DNA of 64,000 bases from Sulfurovum sp. FS08-3 (GTDB taxonomy: Bacteria; Campylobacterota; Campylobacteria; Campylobacterales; Sulfurovaceae): the NCBI GenBank assembly GCA_000830175.1, contig JQIS01000009.1, positions 315,383-379,382 on the forward strand. Direction: 5' to 3'. Shown here piece after piece: positions 9,250-17,741 of this stretch. The number at the start of each line of letters is the position of its first letter. Within the stretch, counting starts at the first letter, position 1. The position numbers and the translations under genes were made by a program. The notes beneath the pieces are model-generated. The model was not told where the DNA came from. It saw nothing but the letters and a program-made list of their open reading frames with translations, and ran no database searches.

Positions 9250-9283
9250 CAAGCAATTTGTTTTGCATCAAGGAGGGGTTTTT

Positions 9284-10303
9284 ATGAGCGATGAGAGAGC
9301 GGTTGATATTCAAAAGATAGATTCCAATACAGACCAAACGTCAATTGAAGGCAAAAACGAACACGAAAAGGCACTTGTAATTGTCGATGAAACCAAAAAG
9401 ATAATCCAAAACGCCCAAAAGCAGGTCAATGAGTGTATGCTTTTGCTCAAAGATGACCTTGAAAATTTTGAAAAAAGCAAACAAGAGTTGCGAGAGAGTG
9501 CATTAAGCCAAAGCGAAGAGCTTTTATTGGAGTTGGGCTTTGAATCGGATATGCTTCACACCCAAGAAGAGGCAAAAATCGATATTGAAACGGTACAAAA
9601 CAAAGCCCAAGAGGGTGCGATAGAGGTGCAAGAGATTCTTTCGGGCAAACTCTCCTCTTTTTTGATAGGTGTCCTTTTTGCACTTCTTTTAGCCGTTGGA
9701 TTGCTCTATCTTGCCTTAGAGGCTACGCAGACTCCATGGAGACTCATGGGTGATAGTCAATATCTTACAGTAGTATTGTCGTGGATTGGTGAAAAATCAT
9801 TGAGTCATGCCAATATGTTTACGGGAGCTACTGTTTTGGTGGTTGTTTCGATGCTTTTTGGCTACCTTGTCTATACCATCCGAGTCTCATTAAGAGCATC
9901 CAAAAACCTAAGAGTAGCCCAACAAATCCATCAAGAGGCACAATTTTATTGCACTCAAAAAGATGAATGCAAAATCCAAATGGAAAAAGTCGATGCACAC
10001 ATCAATGAAACCATTGAGATTATCAATGTTTACAAACTCTTACTTCAAGAGCAAAATATGCGTCTAAGGAGAATATTGCTCATAGAGGAGAAGCAGGAGT
10101 TTGAGAGCTACCACTACAAATCACAAGCCGATATGGAAAATACCCAAAGGCTTGTCAATGGTATATTAGAGCTACTATCCACACCCATTGCAGCTCAAGG
10201 GTCACTCTCAAGCCAAGCACAAGAGGCTTTGGCTCATGCCAAAAGAGTCATCAACCATCACATCAAAGCTATTTACGATAAAAATATTGATGATATTTTT
10301 TAG
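9284..10303 (+). CDS. Two-helix membrane protein with cytosolic coiled coils, unknown function
   Basis: 339 aa. The start is set by a very strong ribosome site (AAGGAGGGG) 5 bases before the ATG; the frame extends upstream without support. Residues 25-120 are charged coiled coil, then membrane helices at about 123-146 and 178-200 with a short loop between, then another coiled coil from 205 to the end. Both ends should lie in the cytosol. No enzymatic motif seen and no family recognised. The next gene starts 10 bases later and the hybrid kinase follows, so this is probably part of the same signalling complex. Confidence 0.8.
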   Translation: MSDERAVDIQKIDSNTDQTSIEGKNEHEKALVIVDETKKIIQNAQKQVNECMLLLKDDLENFEKSKQELRESALSQSEELLLELGFESDMLHTQEEAKIDIETVQNKAQEGAIEVQEILSGKLSSFLIGVLFALLLAVGLLYLALEATQTPWRLMGDSQYLTVVLSWIGEKSLSHANMFTGATVLVVVSMLFGYLVYTIRVSLRASKNLRVAQQIHQEAQFYCTQKDECKIQMEKVDAHINETIEIINVYKLLLQEQNMRLRRILLIEEKQEFESYHYKSQADMENTQRLVNGILELLSTPIAAQGSLSSQAQEALAHAKRVINHHIKAIYDKNIDDIF

Positions 10304-10313
10304 GCAACTTACT

Positions 10314-10895
10314 ATGATTATAAGGATTTTTCTTTTTTTGTCGATTTTTGTAGCACTTGAAGCCTCTGGAGTGCAACATCTACTTGTCATCAAAGCTACC
10401 AAAAGCACCATTGAAGCTGAAGATTTGCTCAATACTATGATACAAGAGAAACGAAAGAGCAAGATTATAAAGATTAAAAATTATCAACTTGTAACCGTTG
10501 AGCTACCTCAAGAGGAGCATGAAGCGATTTTGCTCGTGGCTTCTATCAAAGAGAGCTATCCCGAAGCTTTTAGACTCTATCCGCCCAAACCTTACGATCC
10601 AAACGATGAGATTAATATCCAAGAGATTGCAAACTCACTCAATGGTGAAACCATCAATGCTATAGGATTTTTAAACCGTATTCCCAAAAAAGATTTGCCA
10701 CTATGGGGTGCATTGATTCTATTGGGTTTTGTGATTATAATCATTCTAGCAAAATCTTACCTTCAACGAAGAGATATTGATAGACTTCAAAAGAGACTCT
10801 TGGTGCGACAAGAAAAAATTGCACAATCGATTTCGCAAGAGAAGAAAACCATGCAAGACAAAAAGATAAAATTTGAAAAAGAGGAGAGAAAATAG
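10314..10895 (+). CDS. Membrane-anchored periplasmic protein paired with the downstream sensor kinase
   Basis: 193 aa from the ATG of MIIRIFLFLS. Signal-like N-terminus, a periplasmic domain (residues 20-125), one membrane helix (128-148) and a short charged cytosolic coiled coil. The periplasmic part resembles that of the next gene: a strand start (LLVIKA against IVIGQF), then an amphipathic helix, then the shared ending SYPEAFRLYP against YYPKAFIVRYG. This gene thus looks like the sensor half of the kinase without its catalytic part. The fold is possibly SPOR-like, but that is a guess. Its stop lies 1 base before the kinase ATG. Confidence 0.78.
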   Translation: MIIRIFLFLSIFVALEASGVQHLLVIKATKSTIEAEDLLNTMIQEKRKSKIIKIKNYQLVTVELPQEEHEAILLVASIKESYPEAFRLYPPKPYDPNDEINIQEIANSLNGETINAIGFLNRIPKKDLPLWGALILLGFVIIIILAKSYLQRRDIDRLQKRLLVRQEKIAQSISQEKKTMQDKKIKFEKEERK

Positions 10896-10896
10896 T

Positions 10897-13521
10897 ATGC
10901 GATTTATCTTTGTTATAGTATTTGCACTTTTTGCAATACCATTAATTGCCGATTCCAAAAAAGAGAACTACGGTTCAATTGTAATAGGTCAATTTGATTC
11001 AAAAGCAGATACTTTGGAAGTAACTCAAAGAATTAAGAGCATTATTGATTTGGATAGTGATTTGAAGAAACTTCAAGAAGAGAAGAAGATTGAAATCTCA
11101 CTCAAAGAGGTCTCTTCTAAATTGATAATGGAGCTTAAACCCTTTTATGATGAGCAGATTTTAGCCTTTGCTTATCTCAAAATTCATGAGTACTATCCCA
11201 AAGCATTTATTGTACGCTACGGTTATGTCCAAATCGATGAAGCCAACAAAGCCCAAAAAGAAGCCAAAATTGCCAATGAGATGAAAGTTGCCATTGAAGC
11301 ACAAGTGGCAAAAATTCAATCAACAAAAACGCAACAAGAGCAATTTGATAGCAATCAAAAACTTTGGATAGCGTTGGGCGGATTGGGTATTTTTTCATTG
11401 CTGATTTTGTTTTGGTCTTTTTTTCAAAACAAAAGTATGCGAAAACTTCAAAAAGAGATGTATGCCAAACAGTTTAAACTCGAAGAGGATCAAAGCAAAC
11501 TTCTATCCTCAGTAGGGGACAAAATCCACGATACTACCAAAGAGGTTATGCAAGAGCGTGATAAGATTTTGGATGCTCCTATTACCAAAATATCTAAAAA
11601 ATCATTCGATGAGAAGATACGAGATATTAAAAAAGCCGATACGATGCTCAAAGATACGACTAATGACCTTATTGAGTTTCTTAAAATCAAATCGGGAAAT
11701 ATTATGCTCAAAAGCGAACCCTTTGATATCAATGATGTCCTCAATGAAGTATCGGGTCTCATAGCGCATAAATTTAAAAACAAAAACAAACACCTTATTG
11801 ATTTTATCTTCGATATTGGCACCGATGTTCCCAAAGCCATTGTGGGCGATGCTGGACGCTTAAGCCAACTTCTTGTCAATCTGCTTGAAAATGCTTTCAA
11901 ATTCACCTCAAGAGGCGAAGTCAAGCTCTCTATTACTACTGCCAAAATCCAAAACAAAAACGCTCTCTCATTTGGTATTACCGATACAGGAATTGGTATC
12001 AAAAAAGATAAAATAGAAAAACTCTTTGATGCTTTTGATTACGATAGCGATACAAGCGATGATGGCAATCGAAGCACCAATAACTCATTGGGACTCTACA
12101 TTACCAAAGAGCTTTTACGCCATATGGGGGGTGAGATAAATGCTCAAAGTCAATTTGGTAAAGGTACTACTTTTACTTTCAAAATGCCTTACGAGGAGAT
12201 GAGTAGCTACAAAGGAGAAAAAACTATTTTGGCTACCTACAAGAAACTTCATGCGGTTGTAGTCAATAAAAAAGTGATGATTATTGATAAAAATTCCGAC
12301 TCTTCATGGGCTATTCAAAATATGTTCAAGCTCTACCTTAATAATGTTTTGGTTCAATCTGCTGCTACAGTACGAGACAATGAAACACTTATGGGCGAAC
12401 AAGATATTTTAATCATAGATGAGAGATTGCTTGATCGTAACAATATTCTCTTTTTGGAAAACATTAAAAATAAACACAATCTCAAAATCGTAGCACTCAC
12501 CTCTATGTCGGGTAGCTCCAATGAAGAAGATGATGATGAACTAAGAGGCAAAAAAGCCAATTTGGTTGATATCTATCTCTCACGTCCACTCTCTCCTTCT
12601 CGTGTCGAAGAGGTGGTTCGTTCAATCTATTGGAAAGAACTCGAAAGCGTTGAAAACGCAGCACCACGAACCACCTTGGAGATTTACAAAGAGGAGTTTG
12701 AAGAGACTGCCAATATCGAACGCTCCAACTTCTCTGTCTTTATGAAATCCAAAGTTCTCATTGGCGAACCCAACAAAATCAATCAAAGAGTTCTTTTGGG
12801 TATCCTAGAGGAGTCTGGTATTGAGTGTGAAGTGGCGGACAATGGTGAAGATGTACTTCAGGAGCTTAGTAAATACTACAATAACTTTAACCTCGTTATT
12901 CTCAACCTCAATTTGCCTATCATTGATGGATACATAGTGGCACGCAAAATTCGTGAGAACTCTCAATTTAGAGATTTGCCTATTATTGGTATGAGCGGTT
13001 CACATATTCCCGAGGAGGTTGAGCTTATGGTCGCAGCAGGAATGAATGCTCACCTTACTACACCTATGCGAATCGGTACGCTCTATACCGCCTTTAGTAA
13101 ATTTTTGGAAGCTGTTGATATTAATAAGCTTCAAAAAGAGCTTGTAGCGAAAAAATCCAAAGGTATTTTTGATACTGTTCCCAATATTTTGGATATTCAA
13201 GAGGGTGTCTCAAGAGCCAACGACAATGAAGATATGTATGCCAAAGTCCTCAAAGAGTTTGTAGAGACCTATGGCAATAGCAATGAAACCTTTAGAAAGC
13301 TAGTCGAACAAAAACGTTATGTACAAGCCAAAGGTTTAGCTATGGATATGAAAGGAATTACACAAGCTATTGGAGCAAAAGATATGCATTTGATGCTCAA
13401 CGAAATCCATCAGCTCTTTATGTACAACCGACAAGATCAATTGCCTAAATTCATGGAAAGATTCGATGAAGAGCTTAAAAAACTCTTGCTTAATATTGAT
13501 GTATTCCAACGAAGCTTTTAA
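10897..13521 (+). CDS. Hybrid sensor histidine kinase with degenerate receiver and HPt modules
   Basis: 874 aa. Signal peptide (1-19), periplasmic domain (about 20-150), membrane helix (156-176), dimerisation helices with probable phospho-His211 in KIHDTTKE, then an intact ATPase domain: N box LLVNLLENAFKF, G1 DTGIGI (363-368), G2 SLGLYIT. A first receiver (457-580) keeps Asp508 but has Arg for the conserved Lys. A second receiver (617-740) has Asn670 where the phospho-Asp should be, Pro625 for one acidic residue and Thr722 for the Lys. The HPt-like end has Met816 where the phospho-His belongs (AMDMKG). Probably receives a periplasmic signal but cannot run a normal relay through its own C-terminal modules. 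Confidence 0.88.
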   Translation: MRFIFVIVFALFAIPLIADSKKENYGSIVIGQFDSKADTLEVTQRIKSIIDLDSDLKKLQEEKKIEISLKEVSSKLIMELKPFYDEQILAFAYLKIHEYYPKAFIVRYGYVQIDEANKAQKEAKIANEMKVAIEAQVAKIQSTKTQQEQFDSNQKLWIALGGLGIFSLLILFWSFFQNKSMRKLQKEMYAKQFKLEEDQSKLLSSVGDKIHDTTKEVMQERDKILDAPITKISKKSFDEKIRDIKKADTMLKDTTNDLIEFLKIKSGNIMLKSEPFDINDVLNEVSGLIAHKFKNKNKHLIDFIFDIGTDVPKAIVGDAGRLSQLLVNLLENAFKFTSRGEVKLSITTAKIQNKNALSFGITDTGIGIKKDKIEKLFDAFDYDSDTSDDGNRSTNNSLGLYITKELLRHMGGEINAQSQFGKGTTFTFKMPYEEMSSYKGEKTILATYKKLHAVVVNKKVMIIDKNSDSSWAIQNMFKLYLNNVLVQSAATVRDNETLMGEQDILIIDERLLDRNNILFLENIKNKHNLKIVALTSMSGSSNEEDDDELRGKKANLVDIYLSRPLSPSRVEEVVRSIYWKELESVENAAPRTTLEIYKEEFEETANIERSNFSVFMKSKVLIGEPNKINQRVLLGILEESGIECEVADNGEDVLQELSKYYNNFNLVILNLNLPIIDGYIVARKIRENSQFRDLPIIGMSGSHIPEEVELMVAAGMNAHLTTPMRIGTLYTAFSKFLEAVDINKLQKELVAKKSKGIFDTVPNILDIQEGVSRANDNEDMYAKVLKEFVETYGNSNETFRKLVEQKRYVQAKGLAMDMKGITQAIGAKDMHLMLNEIHQLFMYNRQDQLPKFMERFDEELKKLLLNIDVFQRSF

Positions 13522-13530
13522 GGATATTGC

Positions 13531-14481
13531 ATGGAATACCCAATAAGCCAAATCGCTCAAGTGCTTGATATTGCCTTTGAAGGTGATGATATTGTGATAG
13601 ATTCTATCCACAATCTCACCCACGCAACCCCTCGTAGTCTAAGCTTCATCAACGCCGATAGCTACATTCAAGATCTTAAACAAACCCAAGCGGGTGCTGT
13701 TTTGCTAGAGTCCAAATACCTAGAGTATGCACCCAAAAATGCCATCAAGCTCATTACATCTGAGCCTTATCTCAAACTTGCCTATGCTTCTAAGCTCTTT
13801 GCTCATACCATTTCAACTCGTAGTAATAGTCCCAAAATAGGGGAGGGGTGCGATATTGATGCAAGTGTTCGATTGGGTCAAAACGTTACTATTGGCAATA
13901 ATGTCACCATATTAGCCAACTCTTACATCGGTGATAATGTCACCATAGGCAACAACACCTTAATCTATTCCAATGTATCCATCTACCACCATTGCCTTAT
14001 TGGTTCAAATGTTATTATCCATAGCGGTAGCGTGATAGGTTCAGACGGTTACGGATTTGCTCATACCAAAAACGGTGAGCATATCAAAATCTACCAAAAC
14101 GGCAATGCTATTATTGAAAATGATGTAGAGATAGGGGCTAATTGTGCTATTGATAGAGCGATATTTGATTCTACTATCATTTCACGAGGCTCTAAACTTG
14201 ATAATTTGGTACATATTGCCCACAACTGTATCATTGGCGAACACTCTTTGTTGGCGGGGCAAGTGGGACTTGCGGGTAGTACCACAAGCGGTAGAAACCT
14301 TGTCATGGGAGGTCAAAGTGCTGCTTCGGGGCATCTGCACATGGGAGATTTTACCACCATCGCAGGAAAAGGTGGTGTCACCAAGTCGCTTCAAGGTCAT
14401 AACACTTACGCAGGTTTTCCTGCTATTGAGCTTAAAGTGTGGAGAAAAATACAAGCCAAAATTGCTCGATTGATCAAATAG
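13531..14481 (+). CDS. lpxD: UDP-3-O-acylglucosamine N-acyltransferase LpxD
   Basis: 316 aa. Third enzyme of lipid A synthesis; adds the hydroxyacyl chain at position 2 of UDP-3-acyl-glucosamine. N-terminal uridine-binding domain (about 1-95), then a left-handed beta helix of hexapeptide repeats (IGNNVTI, IGDNVTI, IGSNVII), the catalytic His in LVHIAHN, and a helical C-terminus. Starts 9 bases after the kinase stop, so it is probably read from the signalling operon. Linkage to lpxA/fabZ, common elsewhere, is absent. Confidence 0.95.
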   Translation: MEYPISQIAQVLDIAFEGDDIVIDSIHNLTHATPRSLSFINADSYIQDLKQTQAGAVLLESKYLEYAPKNAIKLITSEPYLKLAYASKLFAHTISTRSNSPKIGEGCDIDASVRLGQNVTIGNNVTILANSYIGDNVTIGNNTLIYSNVSIYHHCLIGSNVIIHSGSVIGSDGYGFAHTKNGEHIKIYQNGNAIIENDVEIGANCAIDRAIFDSTIISRGSKLDNLVHIAHNCIIGEHSLLAGQVGLAGSTTSGRNLVMGGQSAASGHLHMGDFTTIAGKGGVTKSLQGHNTYAGFPAIELKVWRKIQAKIARLIK

Positions 14482-14492
14482 GGCAATTTTGG
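14456..14492 (+). terminator. Hairpin overlapping the end of lpxD
   Basis: Perfect 10-base inverted repeat (CCAAAATTGC and GCAATTTTGG) with a 17-base loop that contains the lpxD stop codon. A plausible intrinsic terminator, though the T run is inside the stem. Confidence 0.45.
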
Positions 14493-14584
14493 TATTTGAT
14501 ATATTTGAAATAGAATAGATATTATGTTAAGTAAAATAGATACGAGACATTTAGATGCAATTAAAATAATATTTGGAGACAAAA

Positions 14585-14764
14585 ATGAAAACCCTATCCA
14601 TCGAAGTACCCGACGACCAACTTGAAACCATCGTAAATTTTTTGAGTCTCATACCTCAAATTACCGTTACCGTTTCTTCGACCCATGCCAACATAGACCA
14701 CGATGAAGCCGAACTGGAGCTTATGGAACGCTTAGAAGATTTGGAGTCTCAAAGGGAGAATTAA
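14585..14764 (+). CDS. Small antitoxin-like protein, first gene of a TA operon
   Basis: 59 aa, ATG after a TTGGAGAC ribosome site. Starts like a regulator beta strand (MKTLSIEVPDDQLETIVNFL) and ends in a very acidic helix (DEAELELMERLEDLE), as in antitoxin tails that wrap the toxin. The next gene starts at the base after its stop. No database family recalled. Could be a second antitoxin or a DNA-binding corepressor for the pair that follows. Confidence 0.65.
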   Translation: MKTLSIEVPDDQLETIVNFLSLIPQITVTVSSTHANIDHDEAELELMERLEDLESQREN

Positions 14765-14989
14765 ATGCAAAGCATCGAAATTAACAATCCAGAGCTAGAA
14801 AGCTTCATTAAACTTCGCTACGGAGAAGATAGAGAGTCTTTGCTTGAGGATTTTACAAAATTTATCAAAACAGAGTTGATAGTATTTGAAATCAAAAAAG
14901 GTTTCGATGAACTCCACGAATATCAAAAAGGAGACATAAAACTCAACAATGTAGATGATGTGATTGCTAGGCTAAGAAGTGGAAATTAA
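14765..14989 (+). CDS. Predicted antitoxin of a RelE/ParE-type pair
   Basis: 74 aa. Acidic, helical protein ending in VDDVIARLRSGN, a C-terminus seen in many antitoxins of RelE/ParE toxins. The toxin gene starts inside its last codons (11-base overlap), a normal sign of translational coupling. The family is not identified by name. Confidence 0.72.
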   Translation: MQSIEINNPELESFIKLRYGEDRESLLEDFTKFIKTELIVFEIKKGFDELHEYQKGDIKLNNVDDVIARLRSGN

Positions 14990-15299
14990 AGCAACAGAGG
15001 CATTTGAAAAGTCTCTAGCAAAACTCTATAAAAAAGATAAATATCTACTTGATACATTAGAAGAATTTATGAAAGAGTTGCAAATAAATAGCTCTTTAGG
15101 CGTTCATCTTGGCAACAATAGATACAAAATACGACTCCAAAATAGAAGTGCAAACAAGGGAAAAAGTGCAGGATACAGAATCATAACCTACACAAAGATA
15201 GAAGATACAGTTGTATTGGTTTATATCTATTCAAAAAGCAAAACTGAAACTATTTCAGACAAAAAGATAGACAATATTATTGCAAATTATAAATTATAA
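14979..15299 (+). CDS. RelE/ParE-superfamily toxin
   Basis: 106 aa, GTG start overlapping the antitoxin by 11 bases. Pattern of the fold: N-terminal beta strand and two helices (FEKSLAKLYKK, LDTLEEFMKEL), then beta strands with basic residues (NRYKIRLQNRSANKGKSAGYRIITY) and VVLVYIYSKSKTETIS. RelE-type members cut mRNA on the ribosome and ParE-type members attack gyrase; the basic sheet fits RelE better. Intact, with its own antitoxin, so probably an active module between lpxD and nadE. Confidence 0.8.
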   Translation: MEIKATEAFEKSLAKLYKKDKYLLDTLEEFMKELQINSSLGVHLGNNRYKIRLQNRSANKGKSAGYRIITYTKIEDTVVLVYIYSKSKTETISDKKIDNIIANYKL

Positions 15300-15319
15300 A
15301 ACAAAAATTAGGAGCAAAA

Positions 15320-17215
15320 ATGCACGGGTTTTATCGTATTGCCAGTAGCGTTCCCAAAGTCACTCTAGCCAATCCTAGCCAAAATATTCAAGAGATTATT
15401 GCTATCATTCACGAGGAGTATCGTCACGACACCTCCGTCGTACTCTTCCCAGAGCTTTGCATTACGGGCTACAGTGTAGGAGATTTGTTTCTTAATCAAA
15501 ACTTAATAGAAGCTCAAAACAGAGCTTTGGCTCACCTATTGACATCTACCAAACAGATTCCTACGGTTGCCATTATCGGGATTGTAGTTGCCTTTGAGCA
15601 TCGTCTCTACAACTGTGGAGCCGTGGTTCAAAACGGTCATATTTTAGGCGTTGTACCCAAAAGCTATCTGCCTAATAAAAATGAGTTTTATGAAAAACGC
15701 TACTTTCAATCGGGTATTGGTGTACGCTCAAAAACCTTGAACCTATTGGGCAAAGAGATACCTTTTGGTGTCGATTTGCTCTTTGGCGATGGGGCGGATA
15801 TGACCTTTGGGATTGAGATATGCGAAGATTTGTGGGCGATTTTGCCCCCTAGCAATCAAATGGCAATCAATGGAGCCAATCTTATTTTTAATCTCTCAGC
15901 CAGTAATGAGCTTGTAGGCAAATCGCACTATCGAACCCAACTTGTCTCTACTCAAAGTGCAAGACTCGTGTGTGCTTATGTTTACAGCTCATGCGGGGTG
16001 GGAGAGTCTAGTAGTGATACACTCTTTGGAGGGGATGCAATGATAGGTGAATACGGCACAATTGTGGTCAAAAACAAGCGATTTGCCTTAGAGAGTAGCA
16101 CCATTCGAGCCGATATTGATCTAACCAAACTTATTTGGCTACGCCATCATCAATCCTATTTTGGTGATAGTATCCCCTCCCCTACCCGAGCGATTACTCT
16201 CAACAAAATGGCTACTATCCAAGAGCTTCATCGCACCATCGACAAGCACCCCTTTGTTCCCTCCGATCCCGCCAAGCGTCAAGAGGTGTGCGAAGAGATT
16301 ATCACTATTGTAGCCCATGGACTCATCAAACGCCTCCAACACGCCCGTATTGCAAAAGCCGTGATAGGTATCTCGGGAGGGCTTGATTCGACATTGGCAC
16401 TTTTGGCTACCTATCGTGCTTTTGAGATTATGGGCAAAGATGCAAAAGATATTATCGCCATTACCATGCCAGGATTTGGCACGACAAACCGCACACAATC
16501 CAACGCTATAAAGCTTTGTGAAGCACTGGGTGTCACGTTTCGCATCATTCCTATTGGCGATTTGGCTTTGGCAGAGTTTGAAGCTATTGGACATGACAAA
16601 GATACCCATGATGTCACCTACGAAAATGTTCAAGCACGGATACGAACAACTATCTTGATGAATATCGCCAACAAAGAGGGAGGTTTGGTGATAGGCACGG
16701 GGGATTTGAGTGAAATTGCTTTGGGGTGGAGTACTTATAATGGAGACCATATGAGTATGTATGGACTCAATAGCGGTATCCCCAAGACATTGATTAGCTA
16801 TCTTGTAGAGTACTTTACCTACGATGAGAGTATCCAAGAGATTTTGGTTGACATTCTTGATACCCCAATCTCTCCCGAGCTACTACCCCACAAAGACGAT
16901 AAGATAGAGCAAGAGACGCAAAGCATCATAGGTCCCTATGAATTGCACGATTTTTTCCTCTACCACATGATAAAATATGGAGCAAAACCCTCCAAAATAC
17001 TCTTTTTGGCTCAGTATGCCTTTGAGGAGTACGACAAAGCGACAATCAAAAAATGGCTTATTCTCTTTTTGCAACGCTTCTTTACCCAACAGTTCAAACG
17101 CAACGCTATGCCCGATGGTATCAAGGTAGGAACGATTGCCCTAAGCCCTCGTGCCGATTGGAAAATGCCCAGCGATGCCTCCTATCAAGCGTGGATAGAA
17201 GAGCTAGAAGATTGA
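15320..17215 (+). CDS. nadE: Glutamine-dependent NAD+ synthase
   Basis: 631 aa, two domains. The N-terminal nitrilase-type glutaminase has Glu in [10 protein letters not shown], Lys in PKSYLPN and Cys in GIEICEDLW, releasing ammonia from glutamine. The C-terminal ATP-pyrophosphatase synthase has SGGLDST near residue 353 and the later [12 protein letters not shown]. It amidates nicotinate adenine dinucleotide to NAD+. Ribosome site TTAGGAGC before the ATG, 20 bases after the toxin stop. The two-domain form removes the need for free ammonia, unlike the short NadE of some relatives. Confidence 0.96.
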   Translation: MHGFYRIASSVPKVTLANPSQNIQEIIAIIHEEYRHDTSVVLFPELCITGYSVGDLFLNQNLIEAQNRALAHLLTSTKQIPTVAIIGIVVAFEHRLYNCGAVVQNGHILGVVPKSYLPNKNEFYEKRYFQSGIGVRSKTLNLLGKEIPFGVDLLFGDGADMTFGIEICEDLWAILPPSNQMAINGANLIFNLSASNELVGKSHYRTQLVSTQSARLVCAYVYSSCGVGESSSDTLFGGDAMIGEYGTIVVKNKRFALESSTIRADIDLTKLIWLRHHQSYFGDSIPSPTRAITLNKMATIQELHRTIDKHPFVPSDPAKRQEVCEEIITIVAHGLIKRLQHARIAKAVIGISGGLDSTLALLATYRAFEIMGKDAKDIIAITMPGFGTTNRTQSNAIKLCEALGVTFRIIPIGDLALAEFEAIGHDKDTHDVTYENVQARIRTTILMNIANKEGGLVIGTGDLSEIALGWSTYNGDHMSMYGLNSGIPKTLISYLVEYFTYDESIQEILVDILDTPISPELLPHKDDKIEQETQSIIGPYELHDFFLYHMIKYGAKPSKILFLAQYAFEEYDKATIKKWLILFLQRFFTQQFKRNAMPDGIKVGTIALSPRADWKMPSDASYQAWIEELED

Positions 17216-17367
17216 TGGAGTCAAAATATATTAGATGGGGTTGAAACTTAAAAGATGGTTTTATTAAAACACTCTTTTCTTAAATCCCTCATTTGCTTTA
17301 GACGTTTGGCGATGCCCAACCTACGGGATTTGATGCTATAATAACAATTATATACAAAGAATCAAAG

Positions 17368-17496
17368 ATGTCTCTACAGGAACAAGAGCCAAAATCTCCA
17401 TCATGGCACAAAGAGATATTGGATATACGAGCAAAAAATCCAAAAGAGTCTCATATTAAAACCTACACGCTTAATGAACTTAAAGCCTTGCGATAG
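17368..17496 (+). pseudogene. Antitoxin-like remnant
   Basis: 42 codons, MSLQEQEPKSPSWHKEIL then a basic linker and LNELKALR. This resembles the end of addiction-module antitoxins (PSWHxxxLxxR, then a short helix ending in the stop), without the N-terminal part. It lies about 60 bases before a toxin fragment in the same orientation. Assignment rests on pattern only. Confidence 0.4.
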
Positions 17497-17559
17497 ATAA
17501 TAGATTGTTTTAAAGCCATTACGACTCAGTTTGCTCTCAATGATGTGCAATTGGGATGA

Positions 17560-17622
17560 GTATTTTATAATAGTCAATCCAAAGAGCTTGGTGATTACTT
17601 TAAAATCACACCTATAAATTAA
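17560..17622 (+). pseudogene. ParE/RelE-type toxin fragment
   Basis: Twenty codons reading VFYNSQSKELGDYFKITPIN. The YxxQSxxLGDxF core is the helix-turn typical of ParE-like toxins (residues about 20-35 of the intact protein). Both sides of the toxin are missing. Together with the antitoxin-like frame upstream it marks a dead TA module. Confidence 0.45.
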
Positions 17623-17702
17623 ACTATAATCAAATCAATAATCTTTGAGGATAGTGCAATGCATATCAATCAACTAGCAACGAAACCTAACCCAAACTTG
17701 GC

Positions 17703-17708
17703 TATAAT
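17703..17708 (+). promoter_or_regulatory. -10 box for dnaE
   Basis: TATAAT 34 bases before the dnaE ATG. Confidence 0.45.
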
Positions 17709-17741
17709 CAAACTCCAAAAAACAACCTCAAGAGAAAATTT

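Larger units (their letters stand above)
17216..17741. other. Spacer with relics of a toxin-antitoxin pair
   Basis: 526 bases between nadE and dnaE. Holds a 42-codon antitoxin-like frame (17368-17496), a short piece of a ParE/RelE-type toxin (17560-17622) and the dnaE promoter near the right end. The first 150 bases show nothing I can name. Confidence 0.5.

Noticed and set aside
10897..13521. Sequence error explaining the mutated receiver
   Set aside because: Changes are separate in-frame substitutions in three modules (Asn670, Thr722, Met816); the frame is intact and surrounding motifs are normal, so a single error cannot explain them.
16139..16837. Long open frame of 232 codons on the minus strand inside nadE
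   Set aside because: It lies fully opposite the conserved synthase domain of nadE and its protein has no recognisable fold; a codon-bias shadow.
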